Shown here: one piece after another, positions 7,564 through 15,803 of the stretch | How positions within the stretch are numbered: the first letter of the stretch is position 1 | How the letters are laid out: each line of letters starts with the position of its first letter | Made by a program: the position numbers and the translations under genes | Assembly (NCBI RefSeq): GCF_001678675.1 | Contig: NZ_LZRN01000039.1 | Span: forward strand, 1 to 37,976 | Origin: Gelidibacter algens | Lineage (GTDB): Bacteria; Bacteroidota; Bacteroidia; Flavobacteriales; Flavobacteriaceae | Direction of reading: 5' to 3' | Length of the DNA stretch: 37,976 nt | Notes under the pieces: model-generated | What the model saw: only the letters and a program-made list of their open reading frames with translations | Told to the model about the DNA's origin: nothing | Databases searched by the model: none

Positions 7564-8905
7564 GTTGCAATGCTTGTTTAATATGTTTTACTTGTTCTCC
7601 AATATCTCCTGCGCCAATCGTTAAAATTACAGGTGCATTTGACGCTAATATCTCTGAAATCAGCGCTGATTTCTGGATTAATTTTTTGTTGTTATTTTCT
7701 ATTTTTGTCAATAACCATTCGGAGGTGATGCCTTCCATTGGCAATTCTCTAGCTGGGTAAATATCGAGTAATAGCACTTCATCAAATTGTGACAGACTCT
7801 TCCCAAAATCGTCCGCAAAATCTCGCGTTCTACTATATAAATGCGGTTGAAAAATAGCCAGCACTTTCTTATTTGGATACATTTCCCTAACCGCTTGATG
7901 CACCGCATTGATCTCTTCCGGATGGTGTGCATAATCGTCTATAAACACCAAATTATCCGTTTTAATCTGATAGGTAAAGCGTCTTTTAACCCCTTTGTAA
8001 GATGCTAAAGCTTTGGCGAGCTGATGGTGAGGGATACCATATTCTACAGACATCGCCAAGGCTATTAGTGCATTCGACAGATTATGTCTTCCAGGTAGGT
8101 TAAATTTAAAATTGTGTAGCGTTTCATTTGGCGTTTTCACATCAAACTCATAGCTCCCATTGATAATCTTTATATTTTGAGCAGTATAAGCTGCATCATC
8201 TTCTATTCCGTAGGTAATCCCCTCTAGTGGCAATCCATTTTTTACAAATAACTTGCCGTTGGGCTTTAATTTTTTTGTGAATTCAACAAACGACTTCTCA
8301 AGTTCAGCAGCCTCGCCATAAATATCAAGATGATCGGCGTCCATTGATGTAATAGCGGCCATATCTGGCGATAATGTTAAAAATGAACGGTCAAACTCAT
8401 CGGCTTCAACTACTGTAACTTCGGTACCATTGAGAATAAAGTTAGAATTGTAATTTTCACTCACCCCACCTAGAAAGGCTGTAACAGGAACGTTACATTC
8501 GTATAGCAAATGCCCTAAAATACTGGTGGTGGTCGTTTTACCATGGGTACCGGCAACGGCCAAACAAAATGTGTTTTTCGTGATTTCTCCCAGGACAGCA
8601 GACCGTTTTAAAATTTCAAAATTTTGATCTTTAAAAAATTTGAATTCCGCATGATCTTTAGGAATTGCAGGTGTGTAAACAATTAAAGTTTGTTCCTTAT
8701 CCAAGAATGCAGCTGGTATCTGATCAACAGTATCCTCAAAATGCACGTCTATACCAAGTTCTACCAAAGCCTCTGTAATTTCAGTTTTGGTTTTATCATA
8801 ACCGGCCACCGATTTTCCTTGAGCAACAAAATAGCGTGCAAGCGCACTCATTCCGATGCCTCCGATACCGATGAAATAGACGTTATGTATTGTTTTTAAG
8901 TTCAA
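7547..8905 (-). CDS. murC: UDP-N-acetylmuramate--L-alanine ligase MurC
   Basis: Cytoplasmic ATP-dependent ligase that adds L-Ala to UDP-MurNAc, the first peptide step of wall precursor synthesis. Seen: N-terminal UDP-binding GIGGIGMSALARYF (residues 13-26), the Mur-ligase P-loop GTHGKTTTT at about 119-127, the VVEADEFDRSFL segment that carries the Mg/ATP Glu, and C-terminal DDYAHHPEEI (HHP motif near residue 292). Length 452 is normal. The first codon is TTG at 8905: the family start MNLKxIHNVYFIGIGGIGM aligns exactly with it and the next Met is at residue 19, inside the nucleotide-binding motif, so TTG is the credible start. It overlaps ftsQ by 17 nt. Confidence 0.97.
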   Translation of the reverse strand: MNLKTIHNVYFIGIGGIGMSALARYFVAQGKSVAGYDKTKTEITEALVELGIDVHFEDTVDQIPAAFLDKEQTLIVYTPAIPKDHAEFKFFKDQNFEILKRSAVLGEITKNTFCLAVAGTHGKTTTTSILGHLLYECNVPVTAFLGGVSENYNSNFILNGTEVTVVEADEFDRSFLTLSPDMAAITSMDADHLDIYGEAAELEKSFVEFTKKLKPNGKLFVKNGLPLEGITYGIEDDAAYTAQNIKIINGSYEFDVKTPNETLHNFKFNLPGRHNLSNALIALAMSVEYGIPHHQLAKALASYKGVKRRFTYQIKTDNLVFIDDYAHHPEEINAVHQAVREMYPNKKVLAIFQPHLYSRTRDFADDFGKSLSQFDEVLLLDIYPARELPMEGITSEWLLTKIENNNKKLIQKSALISEILASNAPVILTIGAGDIGEQVKHIKQALQLENKL

Positions 8906-8989
8906 GGTTTGTTGTTGTTTCTAGTTTCTAAGTTGAATTTTATTGATTATTTACTATTCGTCATTCTCTTAATACTTTGTACTAAATAC
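8906..8989. repeat. Degenerate heptad-like AT-rich spacer between murC and murG
   Basis: An 84-bp gap made of T-rich words that fall into an imperfect 7-bp rhythm (ATACTTT, GTACTAA, ATACTTA, ATTCTTT near 8970-8998). It looks like a decayed version of the heptamer arrays seen elsewhere in the window. No promoter or terminator is evident. Confidence 0.35.
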
Positions 8990-10096
8990 TTAATTCTTTC
9001 TCAACAATTTCTCAACCTCATCCACAATATCCTTAGTAGCATTTACCAAAGCCAATGCCTTTATGTTTTTACTCAATTGCTGTTGTTTTTCAGAGGAAGA
9101 CACCAACTGAGCAAACCGATTTTCAAAATCGACCTCCAAATCGGTTTCCTTGATCAATAACGCGGCATCTTTATCTACTACTGCCATCGCATTTTTAGTT
9201 TGATGGTCTTCTGCCACATTAGGTGACGGAATGAAAATAACGGGTTTCCCCACCACGCATAATTCTGACACCGAACTCGCTCCTGCCCTAGATATAATAA
9301 AATCTGCGGCAGCGTAAGCCAAATCCATCGTATTTAAAAAGGCATGGACTTGTCCATTTTCTGAACTGTTATACTTTTTATAAGTCTCATAATACAATTT
9401 GCCACATTGCCAAATGATTTGGACGTTCTGCGTTTGAAAAAACTCCAGTTCTTTTTCAATCAATTCATTGATCCGTCTTGCACCCAAACTACCGCCCAAA
9501 ACCAACAAGGTATATTTACCTTGCTTTTGATTGAAGGCCTTTTTGCCTTCAATAGATTTGTTATCCATCTGCAACAAATCCTGACGGATAGGGTTTCCTG
9601 TTTTAATCAGTTTCTCTTTTGGAAAAAAGCGTTCCAATCCATCATAAGCCACACAAATTTTATCTACTTTTTTTCCTAACAATTTATTGGTGATCCCCGG
9701 AAATGAATTTTGTTCTTGGATTAAACTAGGAATGCCCTTAGAAGCCGCGACCTGCAATAAAGGGCCGCTAGCAAAACCGCCAGTACCAATGACGACATCG
9801 GGTTTGAAACGGTTTACAATTTTTCGGGCACGCACCAAGCTCGCAATTAGCTTAAATGGAAAGGCCAAATTTTTCAAAGTCAACTTGCGCTGAATTCCCG
9901 AAATCCAAAGGCCTTCAATGGCATATCCTGCCTGAGGCACTTTTTCCATCTCCATCCTGTCCTTAGCACCCACAAAAAGAAACTCCGCTTCAGGAAAGCG
10001 TGACTTCAACTCATTGGCAATAGCAATGGCAGGATAGATATGACCTCCTGTACCGCCTCCTGAGAGAATAATTTTATATGTTTCTTTTTTTGCCAC
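8990..10096 (-). CDS. murG: Lipid II synthase MurG (UDP-GlcNAc transferase)
   Basis: GT28 glycosyltransferase at the inner face of the cytoplasmic membrane; transfers GlcNAc from UDP-GlcNAc to lipid I to make lipid II. Signatures: the glycine-rich [11 protein letters not shown] at about residues 14-24, the second G-loop [14 protein letters not shown] near residues 197-210, and the UDP-GlcNAc binding [11 protein letters not shown] near 270-280. Length 368 is normal. The start is GTG at 10096 ([15 protein letters not shown]); no in-frame ATG fits. It lies between ftsW and murC in the usual Bacteroidetes order, with about 110 bp of repeat-like spacer upstream. Confidence 0.97.
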   Translation of the reverse strand: MAKKETYKIILSGGGTGGHIYPAIAIANELKSRFPEAEFLFVGAKDRMEMEKVPQAGYAIEGLWISGIQRKLTLKNLAFPFKLIASLVRARKIVNRFKPDVVIGTGGFASGPLLQVAASKGIPSLIQEQNSFPGITNKLLGKKVDKICVAYDGLERFFPKEKLIKTGNPIRQDLLQMDNKSIEGKKAFNQKQGKYTLLVLGGSLGARRINELIEKELEFFQTQNVQIIWQCGKLYYETYKKYNSSENGQVHAFLNTMDLAYAAADFIISRAGASSVSELCVVGKPVIFIPSPNVAEDHQTKNAMAVVDKDAALLIKETDLEVDFENRFAQLVSSSEKQQQLSKNIKALALVNATKDIVDEVEKLLRKN

Positions 10097-10207
10097 TATA
10101 TTTTTTTAAAATTCCAATATTTTAAATTCCAAATTCCAAATCATTATCTGTCTAATTTCTAGACTAGTTGTCCTTGGTTCTTTATTCTTTATTCTTTTGT
10201 TCAAATC
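10097..10207. repeat. Spacer with short heptamer repeats between ftsW and murG
   Basis: Contains two adjacent AAATTCC heptamers (about 10123-10136) and a CTTTATT CTTTATT CTTTT run near 10180-10197, the same unit as at the mraY-murE junction. No gene, terminator or promoter is clear. Because it sits inside the operon it must be transcribed as part of the leader of murG. Confidence 0.55.
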
Positions 10208-11401
10208 TCAAATTGCTTCACTCAATATTTCCAACGGATTATCCAATGCGTCTTCTTGTTCTTTTAATTCTTCTCGTTTTGCACTCACACTCAAAATGAT
10301 ACCAATAGCCAAACAAGTCATCCAAATGGAAGTTCCACCACTACTGATCAATGGCAACGTTTGTCCCGTTACCGGGAATAGTTCTACCGCAACAGCCATA
10401 TTAATAAAAGCCTGAAATACGATGGGCAACCCGACACCCAGCACCACTAATTTTCCAAAAACGGTGTCTGATTTTTGTGCGATAATCACAATTCTGAAAA
10501 GCATCCAGCAATAGACGGTCAAAATGACCATCCCACCTATCAAACCATATTCTTCAACAATTATTGCAAAAATAAAATCTGAGGACGATTGCGGCAAAAA
10601 GTTTTTCTGTACACTTTTGCCAGGCCCTAAGCCTGCAAGCTCTCCTGTTGCGATTGCAATTTTTGCTTTTTCAATCTGATAATCCGCTTCGGTATCTTCG
10701 CCATTTGAAAAGTTTTCAATACGGCTCATCCAGGTATCAATACGATTTGGCATCACCTCGGGAAATGCCTTTGCCGTTAATACAAATAATATTAACACGA
10801 CCATTCCAGTGCCGACGATCACTGCCAAATAACGAATAGGATAGCCTCCTATAAAGGTCAGCACCATCACCATCGTGAACATAATGGCCGCAGTTGAAAA
10901 GTTGGCGGGAAGGATTAATATCAGCACCAAAAAAACAGGGAGCCATAGTGGCAAAATCGTTTCTTTAAAACTAATGTCCCTATCCTGTATTTTAGATAAA
11001 TAACGCGCCACATACACCATCAACACCACAGCTGCCAAGGTGGAGGTTTGAAATGACATCCCTACAATTGGAATTTGAATCCAACGGCTTGCATTTGCCC
11101 CATCAATTGTTGTGCCTTGAAACATGGTCAACACCAATAAAATCAATACGATTGGCAACATCACGAGTGATAAGCCTCTAAAATAACGATACGGCACCCG
11201 ATGGATGCCATACATAATTGCAAAGCCTAAAAACAAATGCATAAAATGCTTCACAAAAAACGAAAACGTACTGCCTGAGCCACCAGTATATGCCAAATTA
11301 CTGGAAGCGCTGTACACCGGAAGAAATGAGAAAATTGCCAATAACGCAACAATTGCCCAAATCAATCGATCTCCTTTTATATGTGATAGCAAATTATTCA
11401 T
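10208..11401 (-). CDS. ftsW: Septal peptidoglycan glycosyltransferase FtsW (SEDS)
   Basis: Polytopic SEDS-family protein that polymerises glycan strands from lipid II at the septum, working with FtsI. About ten hydrophobic segments are visible along 397 residues. The family signature is present near the C terminus: MAVAVELFPVTGQTLPLISS followed by GGTS. The N-terminal cytoplasmic piece is short (MNNLLSHIKGDRLIW). ATG at 11401 is the start. It could only be confused with RodA; position inside the dcw cluster between murD and murG decides for FtsW. Just upstream lies one of the dispersed palindromic elements (11405-11439). Confidence 0.96.
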   Translation of the reverse strand: MNNLLSHIKGDRLIWAIVALLAIFSFLPVYSASSNLAYTGGSGSTFSFFVKHFMHLFLGFAIMYGIHRVPYRYFRGLSLVMLPIVLILLVLTMFQGTTIDGANASRWIQIPIVGMSFQTSTLAAVVLMVYVARYLSKIQDRDISFKETILPLWLPVFLVLILILPANFSTAAIMFTMVMVLTFIGGYPIRYLAVIVGTGMVVLILFVLTAKAFPEVMPNRIDTWMSRIENFSNGEDTEADYQIEKAKIAIATGELAGLGPGKSVQKNFLPQSSSDFIFAIIVEEYGLIGGMVILTVYCWMLFRIVIIAQKSDTVFGKLVVLGVGLPIVFQAFINMAVAVELFPVTGQTLPLISSGGTSIWMTCLAIGIILSVSAKREELKEQEDALDNPLEILSEAI

Positions 11402-11404
11402 AAG

Positions 11405-11439
11405 CCCATCTGTCCTGCGGACATCTTCCCAAAGGGAAG
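11405..11439 (+). repeat. Dispersed two-hairpin element, copy 1 (ftsW-murD junction)
   Basis: A 35-bp element beginning CCCATCTGTCC and ending CCCAAAGGGAAG. It contains two small hairpins, TGTCC-TGC-GGACA and CTTCCC-AAA-GGGAAG. It differs from the copy at 18127-18161 at one base, which lies in the loop of the first hairpin. Confidence 0.85.
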
Positions 11440-11508
11440 CGTTTTAGTTAGTTTATGTTTGTTTTTTACTTGTTTTAAAATTATTCTGAGTTTGTACCGT
11501 ATCAGTTT

Positions 11509-11534
11509 CTTCCCTTCGGGAAGATTAAGATGGG
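11509..11534 (-). repeat. Dispersed hairpin element, short inverted copy
   Basis: On the minus strand this reads CCCATCTTAAT then CTTCCC-GAA-GGGAAG: the same ends as copy 1 but lacking the first hairpin. With copy 1 it forms an inverted pair around about 70 bp of non-coding AT-rich sequence, a MITE-like arrangement filling the ftsW-murD gap. Confidence 0.7.
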
Positions 11535-11538
11535 ATAT

Positions 11539-12921
11539 TTACAAGTTTCTCACCGCATCCTTAAATTGACGCCCCCTGTCTTCATAACTCTCAAACAAAT
11601 CAAAGCTTGCACATGCTGGCGACAACAATACAGAATCACCAGTTTCAGCTATTTTATAAGCAATCTTTACCGCTTCACTCATGTACTGTGTTTCCACGAT
11701 GGTATCCACCATCTTTCCAAAAGTGTCCATTAGTTTTTCGTTATCGACTCCAAGACAAATGATTGCTTTTACTTTTTCATTAACAAATTGAAACAATTCT
11801 TTGTAATCATTTCCTTTATCAACCCCACCGACAATCCAGATGGTTGGCGCATCCATGCTTTCTAAAGCATAGTACGTGGCGTTAACGTTGGTCGCTTTTG
11901 AATCATTGATGTATTGCACCTTGTTAATTTTTAAAACATGCTCCAAACGGTGTTCCACACCCTGAAAATTCTCTAAGCTCTCACGAATGGTCTGTTTTCT
12001 GATTTTCAACAAATGCGCCACGGTTGACGCCGCCATTTGATTTTTAATATTGTGTTTGCCCTCTAGAGCTAAATTATTTGTTGGCATAATTATCTGGTTA
12101 TTATCTATCGTTATTTTTATCTCTTCTTTGTCTAAATACGCTCCGTTTTCAATTGTTTTTGTCAATGAAAATGGCAATAATGTGGATTGAATTGTATGCG
12201 ATTTGAGCCACTCTGTGATTACCTCATCATCAGCATCATAAATCAGATAATCGTCTTTAGTCTGGTTTAAGGCAATTCTGAATTTTGATTCGATATAATT
12301 TTCAAACTTGTAATCATAGCGGTCCAAATGATCTGGTGTGATGTTCAGCAAAATGGCGATATGCGGCTTGAAATCCACTATATCATCCAACTGAAAACTA
12401 CTGATCTCCAGCACATAATTTGGATAATCATGTTCTAAAATCTGCTGTGCAAAACTCTTACCGATGTTGCCAGACAAGCCGACTTCCAATTCCTGTTTTA
12501 AAATATGGTGGATTAAGGTAGCCGTGGTGGTTTTACCATTGCTTCCCGTAACCCCTACAATAGTGGCATTGGTAAATTTGGATGCAAATTCAATCTCAGA
12601 AACTACCAGAATTCCCTTTTCACGAATTTGCTTTACCAAAGGCGCTTTATCAGGAATTCCCGGACTTTTCATCACGATGTCAGCGTTTAGAATCTTCGAC
12701 TCCGTGTGCTGCTCATCTTCAAATTCAATCTCATGATGTAAAAGAACTTTTTTATAATGGTCTTTAATCTTTCCTTTATCTGAAAGGAATACGTCATAGC
12801 CTTTTGTTTTTGCTAGAAGTGCCGTGCCCACGCCGCTTTCTCCTCCTCCTAAAATAACAAGCCTACCCAACCCTCCGAAGGAGGGCTTTTTAAAAGCGTC
12901 AGTTTTTGTTTTTTCATTCAT
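11539..12921 (-). CDS. murD: UDP-N-acetylmuramoylalanine--D-glutamate ligase MurD
   Basis: Cytoplasmic Mur ligase that adds D-Glu to UDP-MurNAc-L-Ala. Seen: an N-terminal UDP-binding fold RLVILGGGESGVGTALL (residues 20-36), P-loop GSNGKTTT at about 126-133, the DHLDRYDYKFENY region, and C-terminal NDSKATNVNATYYAL and LSPACASFDLFESYEDRGR motifs. The frame opens at ATG 12921 and gives about 18 extra residues before the conserved fold. The stretch KKPSFGGLG is encoded by a palindromic repeat (CCCTCC-GAA-GGAGGG at 12871-12885), so the N terminus appears to have been rebuilt by a repeat insertion. No in-frame ATG exists nearer the conserved start. Function should be retained because the added residues lie before the first beta strand. 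Confidence 0.96.
   Translation of the reverse strand: MNEKTKTDAFKKPSFGGLGRLVILGGGESGVGTALLAKTKGYDVFLSDKGKIKDHYKKVLLHHEIEFEDEQHTESKILNADIVMKSPGIPDKAPLVKQIREKGILVVSEIEFASKFTNATIVGVTGSNGKTTTATLIHHILKQELEVGLSGNIGKSFAQQILEHDYPNYVLEISSFQLDDIVDFKPHIAILLNITPDHLDRYDYKFENYIESKFRIALNQTKDDYLIYDADDEVITEWLKSHTIQSTLLPFSLTKTIENGAYLDKEEIKITIDNNQIIMPTNNLALEGKHNIKNQMAASTVAHLLKIRKQTIRESLENFQGVEHRLEHVLKINKVQYINDSKATNVNATYYALESMDAPTIWIVGGVDKGNDYKELFQFVNEKVKAIICLGVDNEKLMDTFGKMVDTIVETQYMSEAVKIAYKIAETGDSVLLSPACASFDLFESYEDRGRQFKDAVRNL
12866..12890. repeat. Palindromic repeat inside the 5' end of murD
   Basis: Arms CCCTCC (12871-12876) and GGAGGG (12880-12885) around GAA, flanked by CCCAA and CTTTT. It resembles common intergenic Bacteroidetes repeat sequences of the CCCTCC-GAA-GGAGGG kind but here is read in frame as KKPSFGGLG. 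It also puts a strong hairpin about 35 nt after the murD start codon. Confidence 0.7.
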
Positions 12922-12940
12922 AATTTCTCCAACAGTTTCT

Positions 12941-12970
12941 CTTCCCTTTGGGAGGCGATTAAGAAATGGG
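12941..12970 (-). repeat. Dispersed hairpin element, diverged copy (murD-mraY junction)
   Basis: On the minus strand it begins CCCATTTCTTAATCG and ends in CTCCC-AAA-GGGAAG, clearly related to the short copy at 11509-11534 but with base changes in one arm. It ends 3 bp from the mraY stop codon. Confidence 0.6.
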
Positions 12971-12973
12971 CTT

Positions 12974-14215
12974 CTATCTAATTTTCAAGGTCACAATGGA
13001 CAGGATTGCGAGCAAAATCCCTACAATCCAAAACCTAGTGGCAATTTTACTCTCGTGGTAACCGGACTTCTGATAATGATGGTGTAATGGCGACATTTTA
13101 AAAATGCGCCGTCCTTCGCCATATTTGCGTTTGGTATATTTAAACCAACTGACCTGCATTACCACGGATAAATTTTCAGCCAAGAAAATACCACACAATA
13201 CTGGAATGAGCCATTCTTTGCGCACTGCAATAGCGATAACGGCAATAATCCCACCTATGGTCAAACTTCCCGTATCTCCCATAAATACTTGTGCAGGATA
13301 GGTGTTGTACCACAAAAATCCAATCAGCGCCCCAACAAATGCGGCGATATAAATGGTGATTTCTTCCACCCTCGGGATATACATAATATTGAGGTATTCA
13401 GAAAAGATGATATTTCCTGAAACCCATGCAAAAATGCCGAGTGTGAGCACAATTATGGCTGAGGTTCCTGCTGCCAATCCGTCAATGCCATCTGTTAAAT
13501 TAGCACCGTTTGATACGGCGGTAATAATGAAAATGCTTACTAAAATAAAAATGATCCACGCATACTTTTCAAGTCCCGGATCGATCCAGGTGACCAAGTG
13601 GGCGTAATCAAATTCGTTCTTCTTCACAAAAGGAATGGTTGTTTTTGTGGATTTTTCTTCTGCCTTAAATAATTTAGACGCTTCCACATTAGGATTTTCG
13701 GCTAAAATTTCCTTTTGCTGTGCAATTGGTAATTTCTCCTTGATGGTTACATTTTCGTTGAAATACAGCGTGGCTCCCACAATGATTCCCAATCCCACTT
13801 GACCTAATACCTTAAACTTCCCTTTTAACCCTTCTTTATCTTTTTTGAATTTTTTAATATAATCATCAATAAACCCTATAGTCCCCATCCACAATGTGGT
13901 TACTACTAACAGGATGATATAGATATTATCAATTTTTGCAAACAAAATAACAGGAATCAAGGTGGCAATAATGATGATGATCCCGCCCATAGTTGGCGTC
14001 CCCGCCTTTTCCACCTGACCTTCCAATCCTAAATCTCTAATGGTTTCTCCAACCTGCTGTTTTTGTAAAAATCTGATGATCCGTTTACCATAAATTGTTG
14101 AAATAAGTAACGACAAGATGATGGCCATAGCTGCCCTAAAGGTGATGAAACCGAAGAGGGAAGATCCTGGAAAATCAAAGTGTTGTTTTAAATATTCAAA
14201 GAGGTAATAGAGCAT
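12974..14215 (-). CDS. mraY: Phospho-MurNAc-pentapeptide transferase MraY
   Basis: Integral membrane enzyme that transfers phospho-MurNAc-pentapeptide to undecaprenyl phosphate, giving lipid I. About ten membrane segments. Active-site motifs are present: [15 protein letters not shown] near residue 75, [17 protein letters not shown] (DD motif near residue 117), [12 protein letters not shown] near residue 240 and the C-terminal [14 protein letters not shown]. At 413 residues it is longer than the E. coli enzyme (360) because of a hydrophilic insertion at about residues 155-205 ([20 protein letters not shown] and onward), which is usual in Bacteroidetes. Start ATG 14215. It lies between murE and murD, with heptamer arrays directly upstream. 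Confidence 0.97.
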   Translation of the reverse strand: MLYYLFEYLKQHFDFPGSSLFGFITFRAAMAIILSLLISTIYGKRIIRFLQKQQVGETIRDLGLEGQVEKAGTPTMGGIIIIIATLIPVILFAKIDNIYIILLVVTTLWMGTIGFIDDYIKKFKKDKEGLKGKFKVLGQVGLGIIVGATLYFNENVTIKEKLPIAQQKEILAENPNVEASKLFKAEEKSTKTTIPFVKKNEFDYAHLVTWIDPGLEKYAWIIFILVSIFIITAVSNGANLTDGIDGLAAGTSAIIVLTLGIFAWVSGNIIFSEYLNIMYIPRVEEITIYIAAFVGALIGFLWYNTYPAQVFMGDTGSLTIGGIIAVIAIAVRKEWLIPVLCGIFLAENLSVVMQVSWFKYTKRKYGEGRRIFKMSPLHHHYQKSGYHESKIATRFWIVGILLAILSIVTLKIR

Positions 14216-14220
14216 CTAGA

Positions 14221-14331
14221 TTGTTGATTGTTGATTGTTGATTGTTGATTAAAATGAACTTCGTTATTCGTTATTCGTTATTCGTTATTCGTTATTCGTT
14301 ATTCGTTATTCTTTATTCTTTATTCTTTATT
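14221..14331. repeat. Heptamer tandem arrays at the murE-mraY junction
   Basis: Two 7-bp arrays fill the 124-bp gap. TTGTTGA is repeated four times (14221-14248). After 13 bp, CGTTATT is repeated seven times (14262-14310) followed directly by CTTTATT three times (14311-14331), all in one unbroken register. The array would lie in the mRNA leader directly upstream of mraY. Slippage during replication should make its length variable between strains (inference). Confidence 0.95.
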
Positions 14332-14339
14332 CATATTCA

Positions 14340-15803
14340 TTATTTCCCAAGCTGTTTCAAAAATTCCTGAACGATCTTATAATCATCAAAATCACTCCGA
14401 ACTCCCTTTACTTCCTGATAGGTTTCATGGCCTTTTCCTGCAATAAGAATAATGTCATTAGGTTGCGCCATTTGGCAGGCGGTTTTAATAGCTTGTTTTC
14501 TGTCCGCAATGGCTACTGTTTTTTTGAAATTTTGAGGTTCTACGCCTTTTTCAATATCTTCTATTATTGTTTCAGGAACTTCACTTCTTGGGTTATCACT
14601 TGTAAAAATCACTTTGGTGCTTAAGGCAGAAGCGATATGCCCCATTTTAGGGCGTTTGGTTTTATCCCTATCACCACCACACCCGACAACGGTGATCAGT
14701 TCTTCGTTTTTAGTCCGAATGCTGTTAATAGTTTCCAACACATTTTGCAAGGCATCAGGCGTATGCGCATAATCTACAATCGCTGTAATTTTTTCGTCTG
14801 ATATCATATATTGAAAACGCCCTGAAACACTTTCCAACTCACTTATCAAACGCAGATTCTCTGTTTTTTCAAGCCCTAACAATTCTGCGGCAGCGTAAAT
14901 AGCCAAAATATTATAGGCATTAAAATTGCCAATCAATCGGGTCCAAACTTCCTGATCATTGATTTTCAGCAAAAGGCCCGTCAGCTGATTTTCTAAAATT
15001 TGAGCTTTATAATCGGCATAGGTCTTCAACGCGTACGTGTAGGTCTTTGCCTTAGTGTTTTGAAGCATGACCAGACCATTTTTGTCATCGGTGTTGACCA
15101 GCGCAAAAGCGGTTTTTGGCAAGTTGTCAAAGAATGATTTTTTAACATCTCTATACTCGGCAAATGTGTTGTGATAATCTAAATGGTCATGTGACAGATT
15201 TGTGAAAATACCGCCTTCAAAATGCAAACCCTCCGTTCTGTTTTGATGAATGCCGTGGGAACTGACTTCCATAAAACAAAATTCAACACCTTCTGCACTC
15301 ATCAAACTCAAATACCTATTGATGGTCAATGAATCTGGCGTAGTATGCGTTGCTTTATGCTCTGTCGCATCCACCATAACCTTAACCGTGGACAATAACC
15401 CTACCTTAAAACCTGCTTTTTTAAATAGTTGGTAGAGTAAGGTTGCCACTGTAGTTTTGCCGTTGGTACCGGTAACACCTACCAGCTTTAAATTTTCTGA
15501 AGGATTGAGATAAAAATTGGCCGCCATGAAAGCCAAAGCTCTACTGGCACTTTCAACCGAGATATAGGTTATTCCGCTTTTCGTATGTGCTGGCATGGTT
15601 TCACAAACAATAGCAACGGCTCCTTTTTCAATTGCCAAATCAATATACTGATGGCCATCAGTAAGACTGCCTTTTATAGCCACAAAAACGTCTCCTTCGG
15701 CAATGTTACGAGAGTCAAAATGGATGGCATTAATGACCACACCTGTATTCCCAACAACAGCATTGATGGTCACTCTATACAATATGTCTTTTAATTGTGC
15801 CAT
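14340..15803 (-). CDS. murE: UDP-MurNAc-tripeptide synthetase MurE (meso-DAP adding)
   Basis: Cytoplasmic Mur ligase adding the third residue of the stem peptide. Seen: N-terminal FDSRNIAEGDVFVAIKG, which binds uracil/UDP, P-loop GTNGKTTVATLL at about 111-122, EVSSHGIHQNR near residue 180, DYAHTPDAL near 348, and TSDNPRSE near residue 400. The DNPR motif is the known recognition element for meso-diaminopimelate, so this enzyme should build DAP-type peptidoglycan. Length 487 is normal. ATG at 15803 overlaps the last base of the ftsI stop (TAATG), a sign of translational coupling. Confidence 0.97.
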   Translation of the reverse strand: MAQLKDILYRVTINAVVGNTGVVINAIHFDSRNIAEGDVFVAIKGSLTDGHQYIDLAIEKGAVAIVCETMPAHTKSGITYISVESASRALAFMAANFYLNPSENLKLVGVTGTNGKTTVATLLYQLFKKAGFKVGLLSTVKVMVDATEHKATHTTPDSLTINRYLSLMSAEGVEFCFMEVSSHGIHQNRTEGLHFEGGIFTNLSHDHLDYHNTFAEYRDVKKSFFDNLPKTAFALVNTDDKNGLVMLQNTKAKTYTYALKTYADYKAQILENQLTGLLLKINDQEVWTRLIGNFNAYNILAIYAAAELLGLEKTENLRLISELESVSGRFQYMISDEKITAIVDYAHTPDALQNVLETINSIRTKNEELITVVGCGGDRDKTKRPKMGHIASALSTKVIFTSDNPRSEVPETIIEDIEKGVEPQNFKKTVAIADRKQAIKTACQMAQPNDIILIAGKGHETYQEVKGVRSDFDDYKIVQEFLKQLGK

